Origin: Methyloversatilis universalis EHg5
Lineage (GTDB): Bacteria; Pseudomonadota; Gammaproteobacteria; Burkholderiales; Rhodocyclaceae
Assembly (NCBI RefSeq): GCF_000378945.1
Contig: NZ_KB900539.1
Location: forward strand, 2,082,557-2,146,556
Reading direction: 5' to 3'
DNA: 64,000 bases
The notes under the pieces were generated by a model. That model was not told the origin of the DNA and did no database searches. It saw nothing but the letters and a program-made list of their open reading frames with translations. A program made the translations under genes and the position numbers. Shown in pieces: positions 45,261 to 56,690 of the stretch; positions within the stretch are counted from its first letter, which is position 1; each line of letters starts with the position of its first letter.

Positions 45261-46301
45261 TCAGTCTTCCTTATTGCCTTGCAGCGTTGCAAGTTGTTGC
45301 TCGAGCGCCTTGATGCGGTCAGCCATCGAGTCGAGGTGGCGCAGGCGCGAGTAGTTGCGCGTCCAGTCCTTGTGTTCCATCGACGGCACCGAGCCGGTAT
45401 AGACACCGGGCGCCGGAATGGACTTGGTGGCGAAGGACACCGCGGACACCACCACGTCGTCCACGATGTCGATGTGGCCCATGATGTTGGCCGAGCCACC
45501 GATCATGCAGCGCTTGCCTATGGTGGTGCTGCCGGCGACACCTGAGCAGGCCGCCATCGCAGTGTGCTCGCCGATGCGCACGTTGTGGGCGATCTGTATG
45601 AGGTTGTCGAGCTTCACCCCGTTCTCGATCACCGTGTCCTCGAGCGCGCCGCGGTCCACCGTGGTGTTGGCGCCGATCTCGACGTCGTTGCCGATCAGCA
45701 CGCGGCCGATCTGCGGAATCTTGACCCAGCTGCCGTCGCCTTCGCGGGCGAAACCGAAGCCGTCGGCACCGATCACCGCACCGGAATGCAGGATGCAGCG
45801 TTCGCCCACCACGCAGTGCGGATAGATCACCACGCGCGGATGCAGCCGGGTGCCCGCGCCGATACGCACGCCCTCGCCCACCACCGAACCGGCGCCGATC
45901 ACGACGTCGGCGCCGATATCAGCGCCGTCGCCCACCACCGCACCGGCGGCGACGTAGGCCGACGGATGCACGCGGGCCGACGGATGCACGCTCGCCGCGG
46001 CATCCACGCCGGCAGCCGGACGGATATCCGGGTTGAGCAGCTGGGCCACGCGGGCGAAATACAGATAGGGATTGCGCACCCGGATGTGGGTGCGTTCAAG
46101 ACCTTCACCGTCCTTCGGTGGCACGATGACCACCCCGGCCGTGCTGGAAGCCAGCGCGGCGCGGTACTTCGGATTGGACAGGAAGGAAATGTGGGCCGGG
46201 CCGGCGCTGTCCAGCGGTGCGACCTGCTCGACCATCAGGTCGGCGTCGCCATGCAGTTCGCCGCCCAGACGGGCGACGATGTCGCCAAGTCGGGCTGCCA
46301 T
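45261..46301 (-). CDS. lpxD: UDP-3-O-acyl-glucosamine N-acyltransferase
   Basis: A 346-residue hexapeptide acyltransferase, third step of lipid A synthesis. The N-terminal uridine-binding domain (residues 1-100) includes [14 protein letters not shown]. The left-handed beta-helix then runs from [13 protein letters not shown] to [21 protein letters not shown]. The catalytic His is in [12 protein letters not shown]. The C-terminal helical tail ends in a predicted coiled coil. Confidence 0.96.
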   Translation of the reverse strand: MAARLGDIVARLGGELHGDADLMVEQVAPLDSAGPAHISFLSNPKYRAALASSTAGVVIVPPKDGEGLERTHIRVRNPYLYFARVAQLLNPDIRPAAGVDAAASVHPSARVHPSAYVAAGAVVGDGADIGADVVIGAGSVVGEGVRIGAGTRLHPRVVIYPHCVVGERCILHSGAVIGADGFGFAREGDGSWVKIPQIGRVLIGNDVEIGANTTVDRGALEDTVIENGVKLDNLIQIAHNVRIGEHTAMAACSGVAGSTTIGKRCMIGGSANIMGHIDIVDDVVVSAVSFATKSIPAPGVYTGSVPSMEHKDWTRNYSRLRHLDSMADRIKALEQQLATLQGNKED

Positions 46302-46308
46302 GGATGCC

Positions 46309-46830
46309 TTACTTGGTTGCGGGAGGGTCAGCCAGCGCCTTCAGCACCTTTTCGGTGATGTCGATGCGCGCGCTGCGGTAGACCACTTCCTGGAAGATGA
46401 TGTCGTACTTCTCGGCCTCGGCGATCACCTTGATCGCCTTGTTGGCCCTGTCCAGCACGCCCGACAGTTCTTCGTTGCGGCGCTGGTTCAGATCTTCGCG
46501 GTATTCGCGTTCCTTGCGCTGCATGTCGCGCGTCAGTTCGCTGAATTCGCGCTCCTTGGCGCGGCGGTCGCTGTCCGACAGCGTGACCGCATTCTTTTCC
46601 ATGTTCTGCTGCATGGCCTGCAGCTGCTTGGCCATGCGCTCCAGTTCCTGGCTGCGCTTCTCGAATTCCTTCTCGAGCTTCTTCTGGGCGCGCACTGCCG
46701 GGGCCGCCTCGCGCAGGATGCGCTCGGTGTCGACAAAACCGATCTTCACGTCGTTTTCCGCGTGAACCGGGGCGGCCAGCAGGAGCGCCAGCGAGGACAG
46801 AGCAGCAAGAAGTGCGGAGCGTGCGGACAT
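46309..46830 (-). CDS. skp: Periplasmic chaperone Skp (OmpH)
   Basis: A 173-residue outer membrane protein chaperone. The signal peptide is [20 protein letters not shown], with cleavage after VHA. The mature N-terminal strand [16 protein letters not shown] and the long coiled-coil tentacles ([25 protein letters not shown]) are typical. The start 46830 (MSARS) gives a proper signal peptide. It lies between bamA and lpxD, as usual. Confidence 0.94.
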   Translation of the reverse strand: MSARSALLAALSSLALLLAAPVHAENDVKIGFVDTERILREAAPAVRAQKKLEKEFEKRSQELERMAKQLQAMQQNMEKNAVTLSDSDRRAKEREFSELTRDMQRKEREYREDLNQRRNEELSGVLDRANKAIKVIAEAEKYDIIFQEVVYRSARIDITEKVLKALADPPATK

Positions 46831-46861
46831 ACTCGACCTGTTCATTCGGTGCGTGTTTCGA

Positions 46862-49156
46862 TCAGAACACATTACCCATCTGGAACTGGAAGCGCTGCAG
46901 ACGATCGGTCGGTTCCTTGTTCAGGGGCTGTGCAATGCTGAACTTCAGCGGTCCCATGGGTGAACTCCACGCCACGGAAAGGCCGGCACTATAGCGCAAA
47001 TCGCTGACGCTCAGGCTCTGGCCATCTGCCCACACGTTGCCGGCGTCGAAGAAGGTGCCCAGGCGCAGCGTCTTGTCCTGCCCCATGCCGGGGAAGGGGA
47101 ACAGCACTTCGGCGTTCATGACCAGCTTGCGGTCACCGCCGATGGTGGTACGCAGCAGATTGCCATTGGCGTCGCGGTCGCGCTGGCCGATGGAGGCGGT
47201 TTCGAAACCGCGCACCGAGCCGATGCCGCCCACGTAGTAGTTCTTGTAGAAAGGCAGCGGCTTGCCGCCGTAACCGCGGCCGTAACCCAGTTCGCCGTTC
47301 AGCATCAGCACGAAATCGCCCCAGAGCGGGAAATAGGTCTGGTGCTGGTACGAAGCCTTCATGTAGCGCAGATCACCCGGCGGTACCGACACTTCGCCAT
47401 TGACCCGCTGGACCGAGCCGCGGGTCGGGTAGATGAAGCTGTCGCGAGTATCGCGGCCCCAGCCTATCGTGCTGATCAGCGAGGTATTGCTGTCTCCAAA
47501 CTCGTTAACGAAGTTCTTGTAGCGCTGCGGGCTGTCGGCAAAGGTGTCGATCGAGGTCTGGTCGACTGCCAGACCGAAGTTGATCCGGTCGTCTTCGCGG
47601 ATCGGGAAGCCCCAGCGCAGACCGGCGCCGATGGACGAAGTACGGTAGTTGCCGATGTTCAGGCGGGTCGGATCCACATTTCGCATGTACAGGTCGAAGC
47701 CGCGCGAAATGCCGTCCGGCGTGTAGTACGGATCGGTGAAGGACAGCGCGTAGGTCTTGTTGATGCTGCCACTATTCAGGCTCAGCGACAGCGACTTGCC
47801 GCTGCCGAACAGATTCTGCTGCGACACGGAGGTCGACAGGATGAGGCTTTCCGAACTGGAGAAGCCGGCACCGAACATCAGGTTGCCGGTCGGCTTTTCC
47901 TTCACCGTGATGTTCACGTCGACCTGGTCGGTACTGCCGGGCACCGCCGGCGTTTCGATGGTCGCGGCGTCGAAGTAGCCGAGACGGTCGACCCGGGTAC
48001 GCGAGCGGTTGATCTTCTCGCCGTCGTACCAGGCACCTTCCATCTGGCGGAATTCGCGGCGGATCACCTGATCGGCGGTCTTGCTGTTGCCGACCACATT
48101 GATCCGGCGCACATAGACGCGGCGGCCCGGATCGACGAACACGGTAAAGGCCACCGTGCGCTTGTCCTTGTCAGGTTCCGGCACTGCATTCACGTTGGCG
48201 AAGGCATAGCCTTCGTTGGCCAGACGGTCGTTGATCGCCTTCGTGGTATCGGTCAGGTTCTTGCGCGAGAACTCGTCGCCGGTCTTCAGCTTCACCAGCT
48301 TGCGCAGTTCCGCCTCCGGCAGCAGCAGGTCGCCCGACATCTTCACGCCCGAGATGGTGTAGCGCTCACCCTCGGTGATCGAAATCGTGATGTAGATGTC
48401 CTGCTTGTCCGGCGTGATCGACACCTGGGTCGAATCGATATTGAATTCCAGATAGCCGCGGTCCAGATACCAGCTGCGCAGCGTCTCGACGTCAGCGCCG
48501 AGCTTCTGCTTTGAATACTGGTCGTTCTTGGTGTACCAGCTGAGCCAGTTCGGCGTGGTCAGCGTGATCATCTTGAGCAGATCCTTTTCCTTGAACGCGC
48601 TGGCGCCCACGATATTGATCTGGCGGATCTTGGCGACTTCGCCTTCATCGACCTGGAAGCTGATGGCCACCCGGTTGCGCTCAAGCGGCGTCACCGTGGT
48701 CTTGACCTCGACCGAATAGCGGCCACGCGACAGGTATTGACGCTTCAGTTCCTGTTCTGCGCGTTCGAGCACCGCGCGGTCGAAAATGCGCGATTCGGCC
48801 AGACCCACTTCACGCAGGCCCTTCTTGATCGCTTCCTTGTCGAACTCCTTCATGCCGGTGAAGTCGAGCGACGCGATGGCCGGGCGCTCTTCGATCACCA
48901 CCACCAGCACGTCGCCTTCGGCTTCGATCCGCACGTCCTTGAAGAAGCCGGTGGCGAACAGCGCCTTGATCGCCTGGGCGGCCTTCTCGTCGTTGAAGCT
49001 TTCGCCGACACGGACCGGCAGGTAGTTGAACACCGTACCGGCTTCGGTGCGCTGTATGCCTTCGACCCGGATGTCGCGGACGACGAAGGGTTCGAATGCG
49101 TAGGCATGAGCGGACAGCAGGCCCGCAGTCAGTGCGGGCAGGAGAAACTTGCGCAT
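46862..49156 (-). CDS. bamA: Outer membrane protein assembly factor BamA
   Basis: A 764-residue Omp85 protein that inserts beta-barrels into the outer membrane. The signal peptide (LLPALTAGLLSAHAYA) is followed by five POTRA domains (about 22-420). The barrel domain starts at about 430 with FGAGFSSSESLILSTSVSQQNLFGSG, and the conserved loop 6 motif VRGFE is present. The chain ends in Phe (QMGNVF), as required for recognition by the Bam complex. Confidence 0.97.
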   Translation of the reverse strand: MRKFLLPALTAGLLSAHAYAFEPFVVRDIRVEGIQRTEAGTVFNYLPVRVGESFNDEKAAQAIKALFATGFFKDVRIEAEGDVLVVVIEERPAIASLDFTGMKEFDKEAIKKGLREVGLAESRIFDRAVLERAEQELKRQYLSRGRYSVEVKTTVTPLERNRVAISFQVDEGEVAKIRQINIVGASAFKEKDLLKMITLTTPNWLSWYTKNDQYSKQKLGADVETLRSWYLDRGYLEFNIDSTQVSITPDKQDIYITISITEGERYTISGVKMSGDLLLPEAELRKLVKLKTGDEFSRKNLTDTTKAINDRLANEGYAFANVNAVPEPDKDKRTVAFTVFVDPGRRVYVRRINVVGNSKTADQVIRREFRQMEGAWYDGEKINRSRTRVDRLGYFDAATIETPAVPGSTDQVDVNITVKEKPTGNLMFGAGFSSSESLILSTSVSQQNLFGSGKSLSLSLNSGSINKTYALSFTDPYYTPDGISRGFDLYMRNVDPTRLNIGNYRTSSIGAGLRWGFPIREDDRINFGLAVDQTSIDTFADSPQRYKNFVNEFGDSNTSLISTIGWGRDTRDSFIYPTRGSVQRVNGEVSVPPGDLRYMKASYQHQTYFPLWGDFVLMLNGELGYGRGYGGKPLPFYKNYYVGGIGSVRGFETASIGQRDRDANGNLLRTTIGGDRKLVMNAEVLFPFPGMGQDKTLRLGTFFDAGNVWADGQSLSVSDLRYSAGLSVAWSSPMGPLKFSIAQPLNKEPTDRLQRFQFQMGNVF

Positions 49157-49175
49157 CGGGGAATTCAGCCGGCAG

Positions 49176-50534
49176 TCAACCGAAGAGGCGATTGATATCG
49201 TTGTAGAAGGCGAACGCCATGAGCATCAGCAGGATGGCGAGACCCACCTGTTGCCCGATTTCCATGACCCGCTCGGAAACCGGACCGCCCTTCAAAAATT
49301 CGATCGTATAGTACATCAAGTGCCCACCGTCCAGCAGCGGGATGGGCAGCAGGTTGAGCACGCCCAGACTGATGCTGATGAGGGCGATGAATTTGATGTA
49401 ATGGGTCGCGCCCATGGCCGCGGACTGACCCGCATAGTCGGCAATGGTGACCGGACCGCTCAGGTTCCGCCAGGACAGTTCGCCGGTCAGCATGCGGCCG
49501 AAAGCCTTCAGGCTGAAGGTGGCGGTATCCCAGGTCTGGCTGATCGCCAGGCCGAGTGCGTCGAATACGTCATGCCTGACCTCGACGAACAGCCGGTCGC
49601 GCAGCGTCGGGTCCGGGGTCGGGCCGATACCCAGCCGGCCGAAGCGCTGGCCGCCCTCTTCCACCGTGGCGACCTCGGCCTGCAGCTCCAGCTCACGGCC
49701 GTCGCGCAGCACCCGTACCGGCACGGTACGGCCCGCCAGTTCGCGCACCACCTTCACCATGTCACCCCAGTCGTCGAGCGATTGGCCGGACACGGCCAGC
49801 ACCCGGTCGCCGATCCGCATGCCGGCCTTCTCCGCCGCGCTGCCCTCGCTCACCGTGCCGACCACGGTGGGCATGCGCGGACGGTAGGGCAGCAGGCCAG
49901 CGCGCTCCATCAGCGTGGCATCGACATCGCTGCCAACCGCCGACAGATCGATCCGGCGGACACTGATTTCGTGCGCATCGTTGATGGTTTCGATCTGGAT
50001 TGCGCGCCCTTCCACCGCCGCCTGCGCGACGCGCCAGCGCAGCTCCTGCGACGACAGGATGTCCTCTCCATCGACCTTGCGCACCAGATCGCCATCGGCC
50101 ACGCCGGCAAACGCGGCAGGCGTTCCGGCGGCGGGCGCAGCCAGCAGCGGACGGGGTTCTTCCATGCCGTGCATGAACAGCCCCCAGTACACGACGATGG
50201 CCAGCAGGAAGTTGGCAATCGGGCCGGCGGCGACGATGGCGAAGCGCCGGCCGATGGACTGACGGTTGAAGGCGCGGTGCAGTTCGTGCGCAGCCACCTC
50301 ACCTTCGCGCTCGTCCAGCATCTTCACGTAGCCGCCGAGCGGAAACACCGCCAGCGCCCATTCGGTCTGGTCAGGCCCGGCCCGGCGTGACCAGAGGGCG
50401 CGGCCGAAGCCGATGGAAAAACGCAGCACCTTTACGCCGCACAGCCGGGCCACGCTGTAATGCCCCAGTTCGTGCACGGTGATCAGAATGCCCAGCGCAA
50501 GCGCGAAGGCGCCGATGTAGAAAGGCAGATTCAC
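49176..50534 (-). CDS. rseP: Site-2 metalloprotease RseP
   Basis: A 452-residue intramembrane zinc protease that cuts anti-sigma factors. The active site [11 protein letters not shown] is near the N-terminus and the second ligand motif is [13 protein letters not shown] near the C-terminus. Two PDZ domains lie between (for example [23 protein letters not shown]). It overlaps dxr by four bases. It is likely part of the sigma-E stress pathway together with bamA and skp. Confidence 0.96.
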   Translation of the reverse strand: MNLPFYIGAFALALGILITVHELGHYSVARLCGVKVLRFSIGFGRALWSRRAGPDQTEWALAVFPLGGYVKMLDEREGEVAAHELHRAFNRQSIGRRFAIVAAGPIANFLLAIVVYWGLFMHGMEEPRPLLAAPAAGTPAAFAGVADGDLVRKVDGEDILSSQELRWRVAQAAVEGRAIQIETINDAHEISVRRIDLSAVGSDVDATLMERAGLLPYRPRMPTVVGTVSEGSAAEKAGMRIGDRVLAVSGQSLDDWGDMVKVVRELAGRTVPVRVLRDGRELELQAEVATVEEGGQRFGRLGIGPTPDPTLRDRLFVEVRHDVFDALGLAISQTWDTATFSLKAFGRMLTGELSWRNLSGPVTIADYAGQSAAMGATHYIKFIALISISLGVLNLLPIPLLDGGHLMYYTIEFLKGGPVSERVMEIGQQVGLAILLMLMAFAFYNDINRLFG

Positions 50535-51703
50535 GCGGCGGCTCCGGCCTGCTGCGCCACGATGCGAGCAGCCACCGCTCGGGCTTCGGCGTCGGCGGAG
50601 AACACCTGGTCAAGGGTGTCGGCCGGACGGCCCGGCAGCTGGTCAAGGGTACGGGCGATCACATCCGCTATGGCACGGAATCCGAGCCGGTGTTCCAGGA
50701 AGGCGGCAACGGCGATCTCATTGGCTGCATTCAGCACCGCCGGCGTGCCACCGCCCGCCTTAAGCGCATCGAATGCGAGCTTGAGACACGGGAAACGCTC
50801 GAAATCCGGCCGCTCGAACACGAGATTGGCCGATGCGGCCAGATCAAGCGGGCTGACGCCGGATTCGATCCGTTCTGGCCAGGCCAGCGCATGCGCGATC
50901 GGCGTACGCATGTCCGGATTGCCCATCTGTGCCAGCACCGAACCATCGACGTACTCGACCATGGAATGCACGATGCTCTGCGGATGGATGACCACGTCGA
51001 TGCGCTCGGCTGGCGTGTCGAACAGCCAGCGTGCCTCGATCACTTCCAGCCCCTTGTTCATCATGGTGGCGGAATCGACCGAAATCTTGCGCCCCATGTC
51101 CCAGTTCGGGTGGGCGCAGGCCTGTTCCGGCGTCACGTTCGCCAGGTCGGCGATCGGCGTACGGCGGAACGGACCGCCTGACGCGGTCAGCAGAATGCGG
51201 CGCACGCCCTGGTGATGCTGGGGGGGCAGACACTGGAAAACCGCGTTGTGCTCGCTGTCGATGGGCAGCAGCGTCGCACCGTGCGCCGCCACTTCACGCA
51301 TGTACAGGTCGCCGGTCATCACCAGCGCCTCCTTGTTGGCGAGCAGGATGCGCTTGCCGCTGCGAGCGGCCGCCAGTGCCGGGCGCAGGCCCGCAGCCCC
51401 GACGATGGCCGCCATCACGGTATCGACCTCGGGCAGTGCGGCGATGACTTCCAGCGCGTCGACGCCGTGCATCACTTCGGTCGTCACCCTGCCGGCTATG
51501 CGTCCGGCCAGCACCGTCGCCGCGGCCGCGTCGGCCACCACCGCATAGCGCGGCGCGAACTGCAGGCACTGTTCCGCCAGCCGCTCGATCTGGCGGTGGC
51601 CGGACAGCGCGACGATCTCGAAGCGATCCGGGTGGCGCGCCACCACGTCCAGCGTGCTGACGCCGATGGAGCCGGTTGCGCCCAGTACGGTCAGTCTCTG
51701 CAT
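50531..51703 (-). CDS. dxr: 1-deoxy-D-xylulose 5-phosphate reductoisomerase
   Basis: A 390-residue enzyme of the MEP isoprenoid pathway. The NADPH motif is [14 protein letters not shown], the metal/substrate site [21 protein letters not shown]. The flexible lid [12 protein letters not shown] is complete. It overlaps the cdsA stop by one base and rseP by four. Confidence 0.97.
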   Translation of the reverse strand: MQRLTVLGATGSIGVSTLDVVARHPDRFEIVALSGHRQIERLAEQCLQFAPRYAVVADAAAATVLAGRIAGRVTTEVMHGVDALEVIAALPEVDTVMAAIVGAAGLRPALAAARSGKRILLANKEALVMTGDLYMREVAAHGATLLPIDSEHNAVFQCLPPQHHQGVRRILLTASGGPFRRTPIADLANVTPEQACAHPNWDMGRKISVDSATMMNKGLEVIEARWLFDTPAERIDVVIHPQSIVHSMVEYVDGSVLAQMGNPDMRTPIAHALAWPERIESGVSPLDLAASANLVFERPDFERFPCLKLAFDALKAGGGTPAVLNAANEIAVAAFLEHRLGFRAIADVIARTLDQLPGRPADTLDQVFSADAEARAVAARIVAQQAGAAA

Positions 51704-52542
51704 CAGTGCAGTGTTCCGGAATTCAAGGTAAGCAGATAGAAGCCGATCAGCGGCAGCGTCGCGGTCAGACTGTCCACCCGGTCGAGTACGCCACCATGGC
51801 CGGGCAGCAGCTGACTGCTGTCCTTCATGCCGGCCTGGCGCTTGAGCATGGATTCGAACAGGTCGCCGACGATGCTGACCGCGGTCAGCAGCAGCAGCAC
51901 GCCAGCCCAGACCGCGACCGACGGCAGAACCAGTCCGCTATCGGCCAGCAGAGGCCGTATGGCGAAGCCGTAGATCTGTACCGCCACCGCCGCCCCGACC
52001 GCCCCTTCCCAGGTCTTGCCCGGACTGATCGAGGGTGCGAGCTTGCGGCGGCCGAAGGCGCGACCGGTGAAATAGGCGGCAATGTCGGCGATCCACACCA
52101 CCGCCATCAGCAGCAGCAGCGGCAGCACGCCGACCGCTCGCAGCTGTATCAGTGCCAGCGCCGGCGGCAGCAGCACAATGAAACCGGTGAGCGCATGAAC
52201 CAGCGCGCTGGGGCGTGCTGAGCGCGACATCCAGGCCGGTACCGTGAACAGCCAGAACAGCACGGCGACGCCATGCAGCGCCGTGAGGCGGCCAACGGCT
52301 TCGCCACGCACGGCATCAGGGCCGAAAGCCCATTGCGCACTGAAAGCAACCACGGCAAACGCCAGTACGCCGGCAATGCGCGCCGGCATCGGGCCGGCGC
52401 CGCCCAGCCGCGCCCATTCCCAGCCGGCGAAGCCGAGTACGACCGCGACCAGCCACGACCAGGCGGCCAGATCCATCAGCGCGAGGGCCGCCGACAGGCC
52501 AACCAGCAGCACGATGGCGGTGATGACCCGCTGCTTAAGCAT
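51703..52542 (-). CDS. cdsA: Phosphatidate cytidylyltransferase
   Basis: A 279-residue integral membrane enzyme making CDP-diacylglycerol. The C-terminal signature [20 protein letters not shown], closing with [13 protein letters not shown], is complete. Seven or eight helices are predicted. The start 52542 ([13 protein letters not shown]) overlaps the uppS stop by eight bases; the longer frame is antisense-type sequence. Confidence 0.95.
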   Translation of the reverse strand: MLKQRVITAIVLLVGLSAALALMDLAAWSWLVAVVLGFAGWEWARLGGAGPMPARIAGVLAFAVVAFSAQWAFGPDAVRGEAVGRLTALHGVAVLFWLFTVPAWMSRSARPSALVHALTGFIVLLPPALALIQLRAVGVLPLLLLMAVVWIADIAAYFTGRAFGRRKLAPSISPGKTWEGAVGAAVAVQIYGFAIRPLLADSGLVLPSVAVWAGVLLLLTAVSIVGDLFESMLKRQAGMKDSSQLLPGHGGVLDRVDSLTATLPLIGFYLLTLNSGTLH

Positions 52543-53284
52543 GCTGGCCGGCCGAGGCGGCCTGGACCTGTTCGCTGGTGCGCCCGAAGCGACGTTCGCG
52601 CTGCTGGTAGGAAGCGATCGCGGCATCGATCGCGGCGCCGTTGAATTCCGGCCACAGGCTGTCGGTGAAATACAGCTCTGTGTAGGCCAGCTGCCACAGC
52701 AGGAAGTTGCTGATGCGCTTTTCGCCGCCGGTGCGGATGAACAGATCGGGTTCTGGCGCAAAGGCCATCGACAGGTGCGGCTCGAGTTCCTGCTCGGTGA
52801 ACGGTCCGCGATGATCGGGACGTGCCTGCAGCATGCGTTCCATCGCCTGCAGGATGTCCCAGCGCCCGCCGTAGTTGGCGGCGATGGTGAGATTCAGGCC
52901 GGTGTTCTGCGCGGTCATCGCCTCGGCGTTACGGATCAGATCCACCAGCCGCGGCTCGAACCGGCTGAGGTCGCCGATCACGCGCAGACGGATGCCGTTC
53001 TGGTGCAAGCGCGCCACCTCGTCCTCGAGGGCGCGCACGAACAGCTGCATCAGGAAATTGACTTCTTCGGCCGGACGGCGCCAGTTCTCGGAACTGAAGG
53101 CGAACAGCGTCAGGTGACCGACGCCGAGTTCGGCGCAGCGCGACACCACCGCCCGCACCGCTTCCACGCCCTTGCGGTGGCCGGCCACGCGCGGCATGAA
53201 GCGGCGGCGCGCCCAGCGGCCGTTGCCATCCATGATGATGGCGATGTGCCGCGGAATGTCGCGGGTGCCGTTCGAGGAGGACAA
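52535..53284 (-). CDS. uppS: Undecaprenyl diphosphate synthase
   Basis: A 249-residue cis-prenyltransferase making the lipid carrier for peptidoglycan and LPS. The catalytic [13 protein letters not shown] and the conserved [24 protein letters not shown] and [19 protein letters not shown] segments are all present. Confidence 0.97.
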   Translation of the reverse strand: MSSSNGTRDIPRHIAIIMDGNGRWARRRFMPRVAGHRKGVEAVRAVVSRCAELGVGHLTLFAFSSENWRRPAEEVNFLMQLFVRALEDEVARLHQNGIRLRVIGDLSRFEPRLVDLIRNAEAMTAQNTGLNLTIAANYGGRWDILQAMERMLQARPDHRGPFTEQELEPHLSMAFAPEPDLFIRTGGEKRISNFLLWQLAYTELYFTDSLWPEFNGAAIDAAIASYQQRERRFGRTSEQVQAASAGQHA

Positions 53285-53301
53285 GATAAGGACACCCGGC
53301 C

Positions 53302-53859
53302 TCAGACGGCCATCAGATCCTGTTCTTTCTGGGCCAGCTGCTTGTCGACCTCGGCGATGTAGCGGTCGGTCAGCTTCTGCACGTCGTCCTGGGTACGACG
53401 TTCGTCGTCCTCGGAAATTTCCTTGTTCTTCACCGCGTCCTTGAGCGTGTTGTTCGCATCACGGCGCAGGTTGCGGACAGCGACCCGGGCGTTCTCGGCT
53501 TCACCGCGCACCACCTTGATCAGTTCCTTGCGGCGTTCTTCGGTCAGCGGAGGCATCGGCACACGCACGATGTCGCCCATCGCTGACGGATTCAGGCCCA
53601 GATCGGAATCACGGATGGCCTTCTCGACCACCGACAGCATCTTCTTTTCCCAGGGCTGCACGCCGATAGCGCGTGCATCGATCAGGGTCACGTTGGCGAC
53701 CTGCGACAGCGGCACCATCGAACCGTAGTAATCGACCTGGATGTGATCGAGGATGCCGGTATGCGCACGCCCGGTGCGCACCTTGCCGAAGTCGGTCTTG
53801 AGCGACTCCAGCGTCTTCTGCATCTTCTGTTCGGTGTTCTTCTTCAACTCGGGGATCAT
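53302..53859 (-). CDS. frr: Ribosome recycling factor
   Basis: A 185-residue factor that splits the post-termination ribosome with EF-G. Conserved stretches: [51 protein letters not shown] and [12 protein letters not shown]. The start 53859 (MIPELKKN) is the standard family N-terminus. Confidence 0.97.
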   Translation of the reverse strand: MIPELKKNTEQKMQKTLESLKTDFGKVRTGRAHTGILDHIQVDYYGSMVPLSQVANVTLIDARAIGVQPWEKKMLSVVEKAIRDSDLGLNPSAMGDIVRVPMPPLTEERRKELIKVVRGEAENARVAVRNLRRDANNTLKDAVKNKEISEDDERRTQDDVQKLTDRYIAEVDKQLAQKEQDLMAV

Positions 53860-53934
53860 CACTCGCCTCTTGTTTGAAGTGCGGCCGTTGCACAACGGCC
53901 TGTCGACCGGCCGGGCAGCGCTGCCCGGCGGGAC

Positions 53935-54648
53935 TCAGATATGGACCAGCGTGCCTTCGTCTTCGCCGAGCACCACGCGCTTGAGCGCACCCGGCTTGAA
54001 GATGCTGAACACCTTGATCGGCAGCTGCTGGTCACGGCACAGCGCCAGCGCAGTGGCGTCCATCACCTTCAGATCGCGGCTGATCGCCTCGTCGAAACTG
54101 ATGCGGTCATAGCGGGTCGCGCTCTTGTCCTTCATCGGATCAGCACTGTACACGCCATCGACCTTGGTCGCCTTCAGCACCACTTCGGCCTCGATTTCGC
54201 GGCCGCGCAGCGCCGCTGCGGTATCGGTGGTGAAGAAGGGATTGCCGGTGCCCGCGGCGAAAATGACCACCTTGCCCTCTTCGAGGTAGCGGATGGACTT
54301 GCCACGGATGTAGAACTCGACCACCGGCTCGATGCTGAGCGCCGACTGCACGCGCGCGGCCACACCGGCCTGGCGCATCGCGTCGCCCAGGGCGAGCGCG
54401 TTCATCACGGTCGCCAGCATGCCCATGTAGTCGGCAGTGGCGCGGTCCATGCCGGCCGCGCCCCCCGCCACCCCGCGGAAGATGTTACCTCCGCCGATCA
54501 CGACCCCCACTTCCACGCCCAGCGCGCGGATTTCGGCAATTTCGGCGACGATGCGAGCAAGCATGTCGCGGCTGATGCCGTAGTCGTCGTCGCCCATGAG
54601 GGCTTCGCCCGACAGCTTCAGAAGGATGCGGCGGTAGGCAACAGTCAT
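53935..54648 (-). CDS. pyrH: UMP kinase
   Basis: A 237-residue hexameric amino-acid-kinase-fold UMP kinase, regulated by GTP and UTP in other bacteria. [40 protein letters not shown], and [12 protein letters not shown] are diagnostic. The start 54648 ([11 protein letters not shown]) is the usual one. Confidence 0.97.
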   Translation of the reverse strand: MTVAYRRILLKLSGEALMGDDDYGISRDMLARIVAEIAEIRALGVEVGVVIGGGNIFRGVAGGAAGMDRATADYMGMLATVMNALALGDAMRQAGVAARVQSALSIEPVVEFYIRGKSIRYLEEGKVVIFAAGTGNPFFTTDTAAALRGREIEAEVVLKATKVDGVYSADPMKDKSATRYDRISFDEAISRDLKVMDATALALCRDQQLPIKVFSIFKPGALKRVVLGEDEGTLVHI

Positions 54649-54673
54649 GCAGGCTCCCTTTTCAATTGCCGGA

Positions 54674-55576
54674 TCAGGCCTTGGCAGCTGCGGCAGCAGC
54701 AGCCTGCGCAGCCACTTCGGCGGCGAAGTCGGTGGTCTTCTTCTCGATGCCCTCGCCGACCACGTACAGCGTGAAGGAGGCAATCTTCGCAGACTTTGCC
54801 TTCAGCAGCTGTTCGATGGTCTGCTTGCCGTCTTCCGCCTTCACGAAGACCTGGCCGAGCAGCGTCACTTCCTTCAGGTACTTCTGGACCGAACCTTCGG
54901 CGATCTTGGCGATCATCTCTTCCGGCTTGCCGGCTTCGCGCGCCTTCTCGATCGCCACACGGCGCTCGGCTTCGATCAGATCGGCCGACACGCCGGTCGA
55001 ATCCAGCGACTTCGGCTTGGATGCAGCGATGTGCATCGCCAGATCCTTGGCCAGCGCTTCTTCGCCACCAACCACATCGACCAGCACGCCGATCTTCGAG
55101 CCGCCGTGAACGTAGCTGGCGACCTTGCCTTCAGCCTGCACGCGCACGAAGCGGCGGATGGTCATGTTCTCGCCGATCTTGCCGACCAGCGCGGCGCGGG
55201 TCGATTCGACCGTGCCTTCGCCGAACGGCAGCGCCGACAGCGCATCGACGTCGGCCGGGTTGTTCTCTGCGACCAGCTTGGCGCAGCCATTGACCAGCGC
55301 CAGGAAGTCGTCGTTCTTGGCCACGAAGTCGGTTTCGCAGTTCACTTCGATCATGGCGGCCGTCTTGCCGTCAGCCGACAGGAACAGACCCACGATGCCT
55401 TCGGCGGTCACACGGGCGGCAGCCTTGCTCGCCTTGTTGCCCAGCTTCACGCGGAGGATTTCTTCAGCCTTTGCCAGGTCGCCGCCCGCTTCGGTCAGCG
55501 CCTTCTTGCATTCCATCATCGGCGCGTCGGTCTTTTCGCGCAGTTCCTTGACCATACCTGCGGTGATTTCCGCCAT
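54674..55576 (-). CDS. tsf: Elongation factor Ts
   Basis: A 300-residue guanine nucleotide exchange factor for EF-Tu. The EF-Tu binding motif [12 protein letters not shown] and the TDFVAKN core lie near the N-terminus and in the second domain. [13 protein letters not shown] at 55576 is the standard start. An Ala-rich C-terminal run ends the protein. Confidence 0.97.
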   Translation of the reverse strand: MAEITAGMVKELREKTDAPMMECKKALTEAGGDLAKAEEILRVKLGNKASKAAARVTAEGIVGLFLSADGKTAAMIEVNCETDFVAKNDDFLALVNGCAKLVAENNPADVDALSALPFGEGTVESTRAALVGKIGENMTIRRFVRVQAEGKVASYVHGGSKIGVLVDVVGGEEALAKDLAMHIAASKPKSLDSTGVSADLIEAERRVAIEKAREAGKPEEMIAKIAEGSVQKYLKEVTLLGQVFVKAEDGKQTIEQLLKAKSAKIASFTLYVVGEGIEKKTTDFAAEVAAQAAAAAAAKA

Positions 55577-55659
55577 GCTCATTCCTGCCTATGTTTGCAA
55601 TTCAGTGAAAAACGGTGCTCTGAAACAGTTGCGGGCGCCGTGGCGCCCGCATCGATCGA

Positions 55660-56412
55660 TCAGGCCTGCTGCTCGCCTTCGACCTCGACGAACTCGTCGT
55701 CGGACTTCAGCTGCGCCACCAGGTCGGCAGCCGCGTTGTTGCGACCTTCAAGGATGGCATCCGCAACGCCCGATGCGTACAGGCGGATCGCGCGGCTGGA
55801 ATCGTCGTTGCCCGGGATGACGTAATCAACGCCGTTCGGCGAGTGATTGGTATCGACCACGGCCACAACCGGAATGCCCAGCTTGTTGGCTTCGGTGATG
55901 GCGATCTTGTGGTAGCCGACGTCGATCACGAACAGCGCGTCCGGCAGGCCGGCCATGTCCTTGATGCCGCCGATGCTCTTCTGCAGCTTGACCAGCTCGC
56001 GTTGCAGCACCAGCGCTTCCTTCTTCGGCATGCGTTCCATCGAGCCGTCTTCGACCAGGGCTTCCAGGTCCTTCAGGCGCTTGACCGACAGCTTCAGGGT
56101 CTTGAAGTTGGTCAGCATGCCGCCGAGCCAGCGCTCGTCGACATAGGGCACACCGGCGCGCTGCGCTTCTTCAGCCACGATTTCGCGGGCCTGACGCTTG
56201 GTGCCGACCATCAGGATGGTGCCCTTGTTGGCCGACATGCGGCGCAGGAAAGTCATCGCTTCGTTGTACTTGGCGACGGTCTTTTCCAGGTTGATGATGT
56301 GGATCTTGTTGCGATGACCGAAGATGAAGGGGGCCATCTTGGGGTTCCAGAAGCGGGTCTGGTGACCGAAATGGACACCGGCTTCCAGCATTTCGCGCAT
56401 GGATACGGACAT
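55660..56412 (-). CDS. rpsB: Ribosomal protein S2
   Basis: A 250-residue 30S protein, the first gene of the supercluster. [17 protein letters not shown] and [22 protein letters not shown]-type sequences are conserved, as is [30 protein letters not shown]. It lies behind a promoter with a long 5' leader, where S2 autoregulation is known in other bacteria. Confidence 0.98.
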   Translation of the reverse strand: MSVSMREMLEAGVHFGHQTRFWNPKMAPFIFGHRNKIHIINLEKTVAKYNEAMTFLRRMSANKGTILMVGTKRQAREIVAEEAQRAGVPYVDERWLGGMLTNFKTLKLSVKRLKDLEALVEDGSMERMPKKEALVLQRELVKLQKSIGGIKDMAGLPDALFVIDVGYHKIAITEANKLGIPVVAVVDTNHSPNGVDYVIPGNDDSSRAIRLYASGVADAILEGRNNAAADLVAQLKSDDEFVEVEGEQQA

Positions 56413-56575
56413 TCGAGATACTCCGAACAGGGTTTGACCTCCGCCCGGCCGTGTTCGCGGCCCCGTCCGGAGCCGCGCACCCTATCGGTTACGTTCCTGC
56501 GCTGAGCGCGGAAACACCGGGCGTGTGGATTTGCCTGACGCCTCCGCACCGGAAGCTGAAATCAGACAGCCCATG

Positions 56576-56605
56576 ATTCTAGCAGCCGCAATGCAACAAA
56601 CTCAA
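56576..56605 (-). promoter_or_regulatory. rpsB promoter with long leader
   Basis: On the minus strand TTGAGT (56600-56605) and TAGAAT (56576-56581) are 18 bases apart. Transcription would start near 56569, giving a leader of about 155 bases before the rpsB ATG. The leader is GC-rich and could carry the S2 operator. Confidence 0.5.
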
Positions 56606-56690
56606 GTCAGGCTGATGACGGCCGTTTGCCGGGCGGAACCGCTTCCGCTAACCTCCTGTCCCTCGGAATACCCAGGAAGAGCACCTTTTC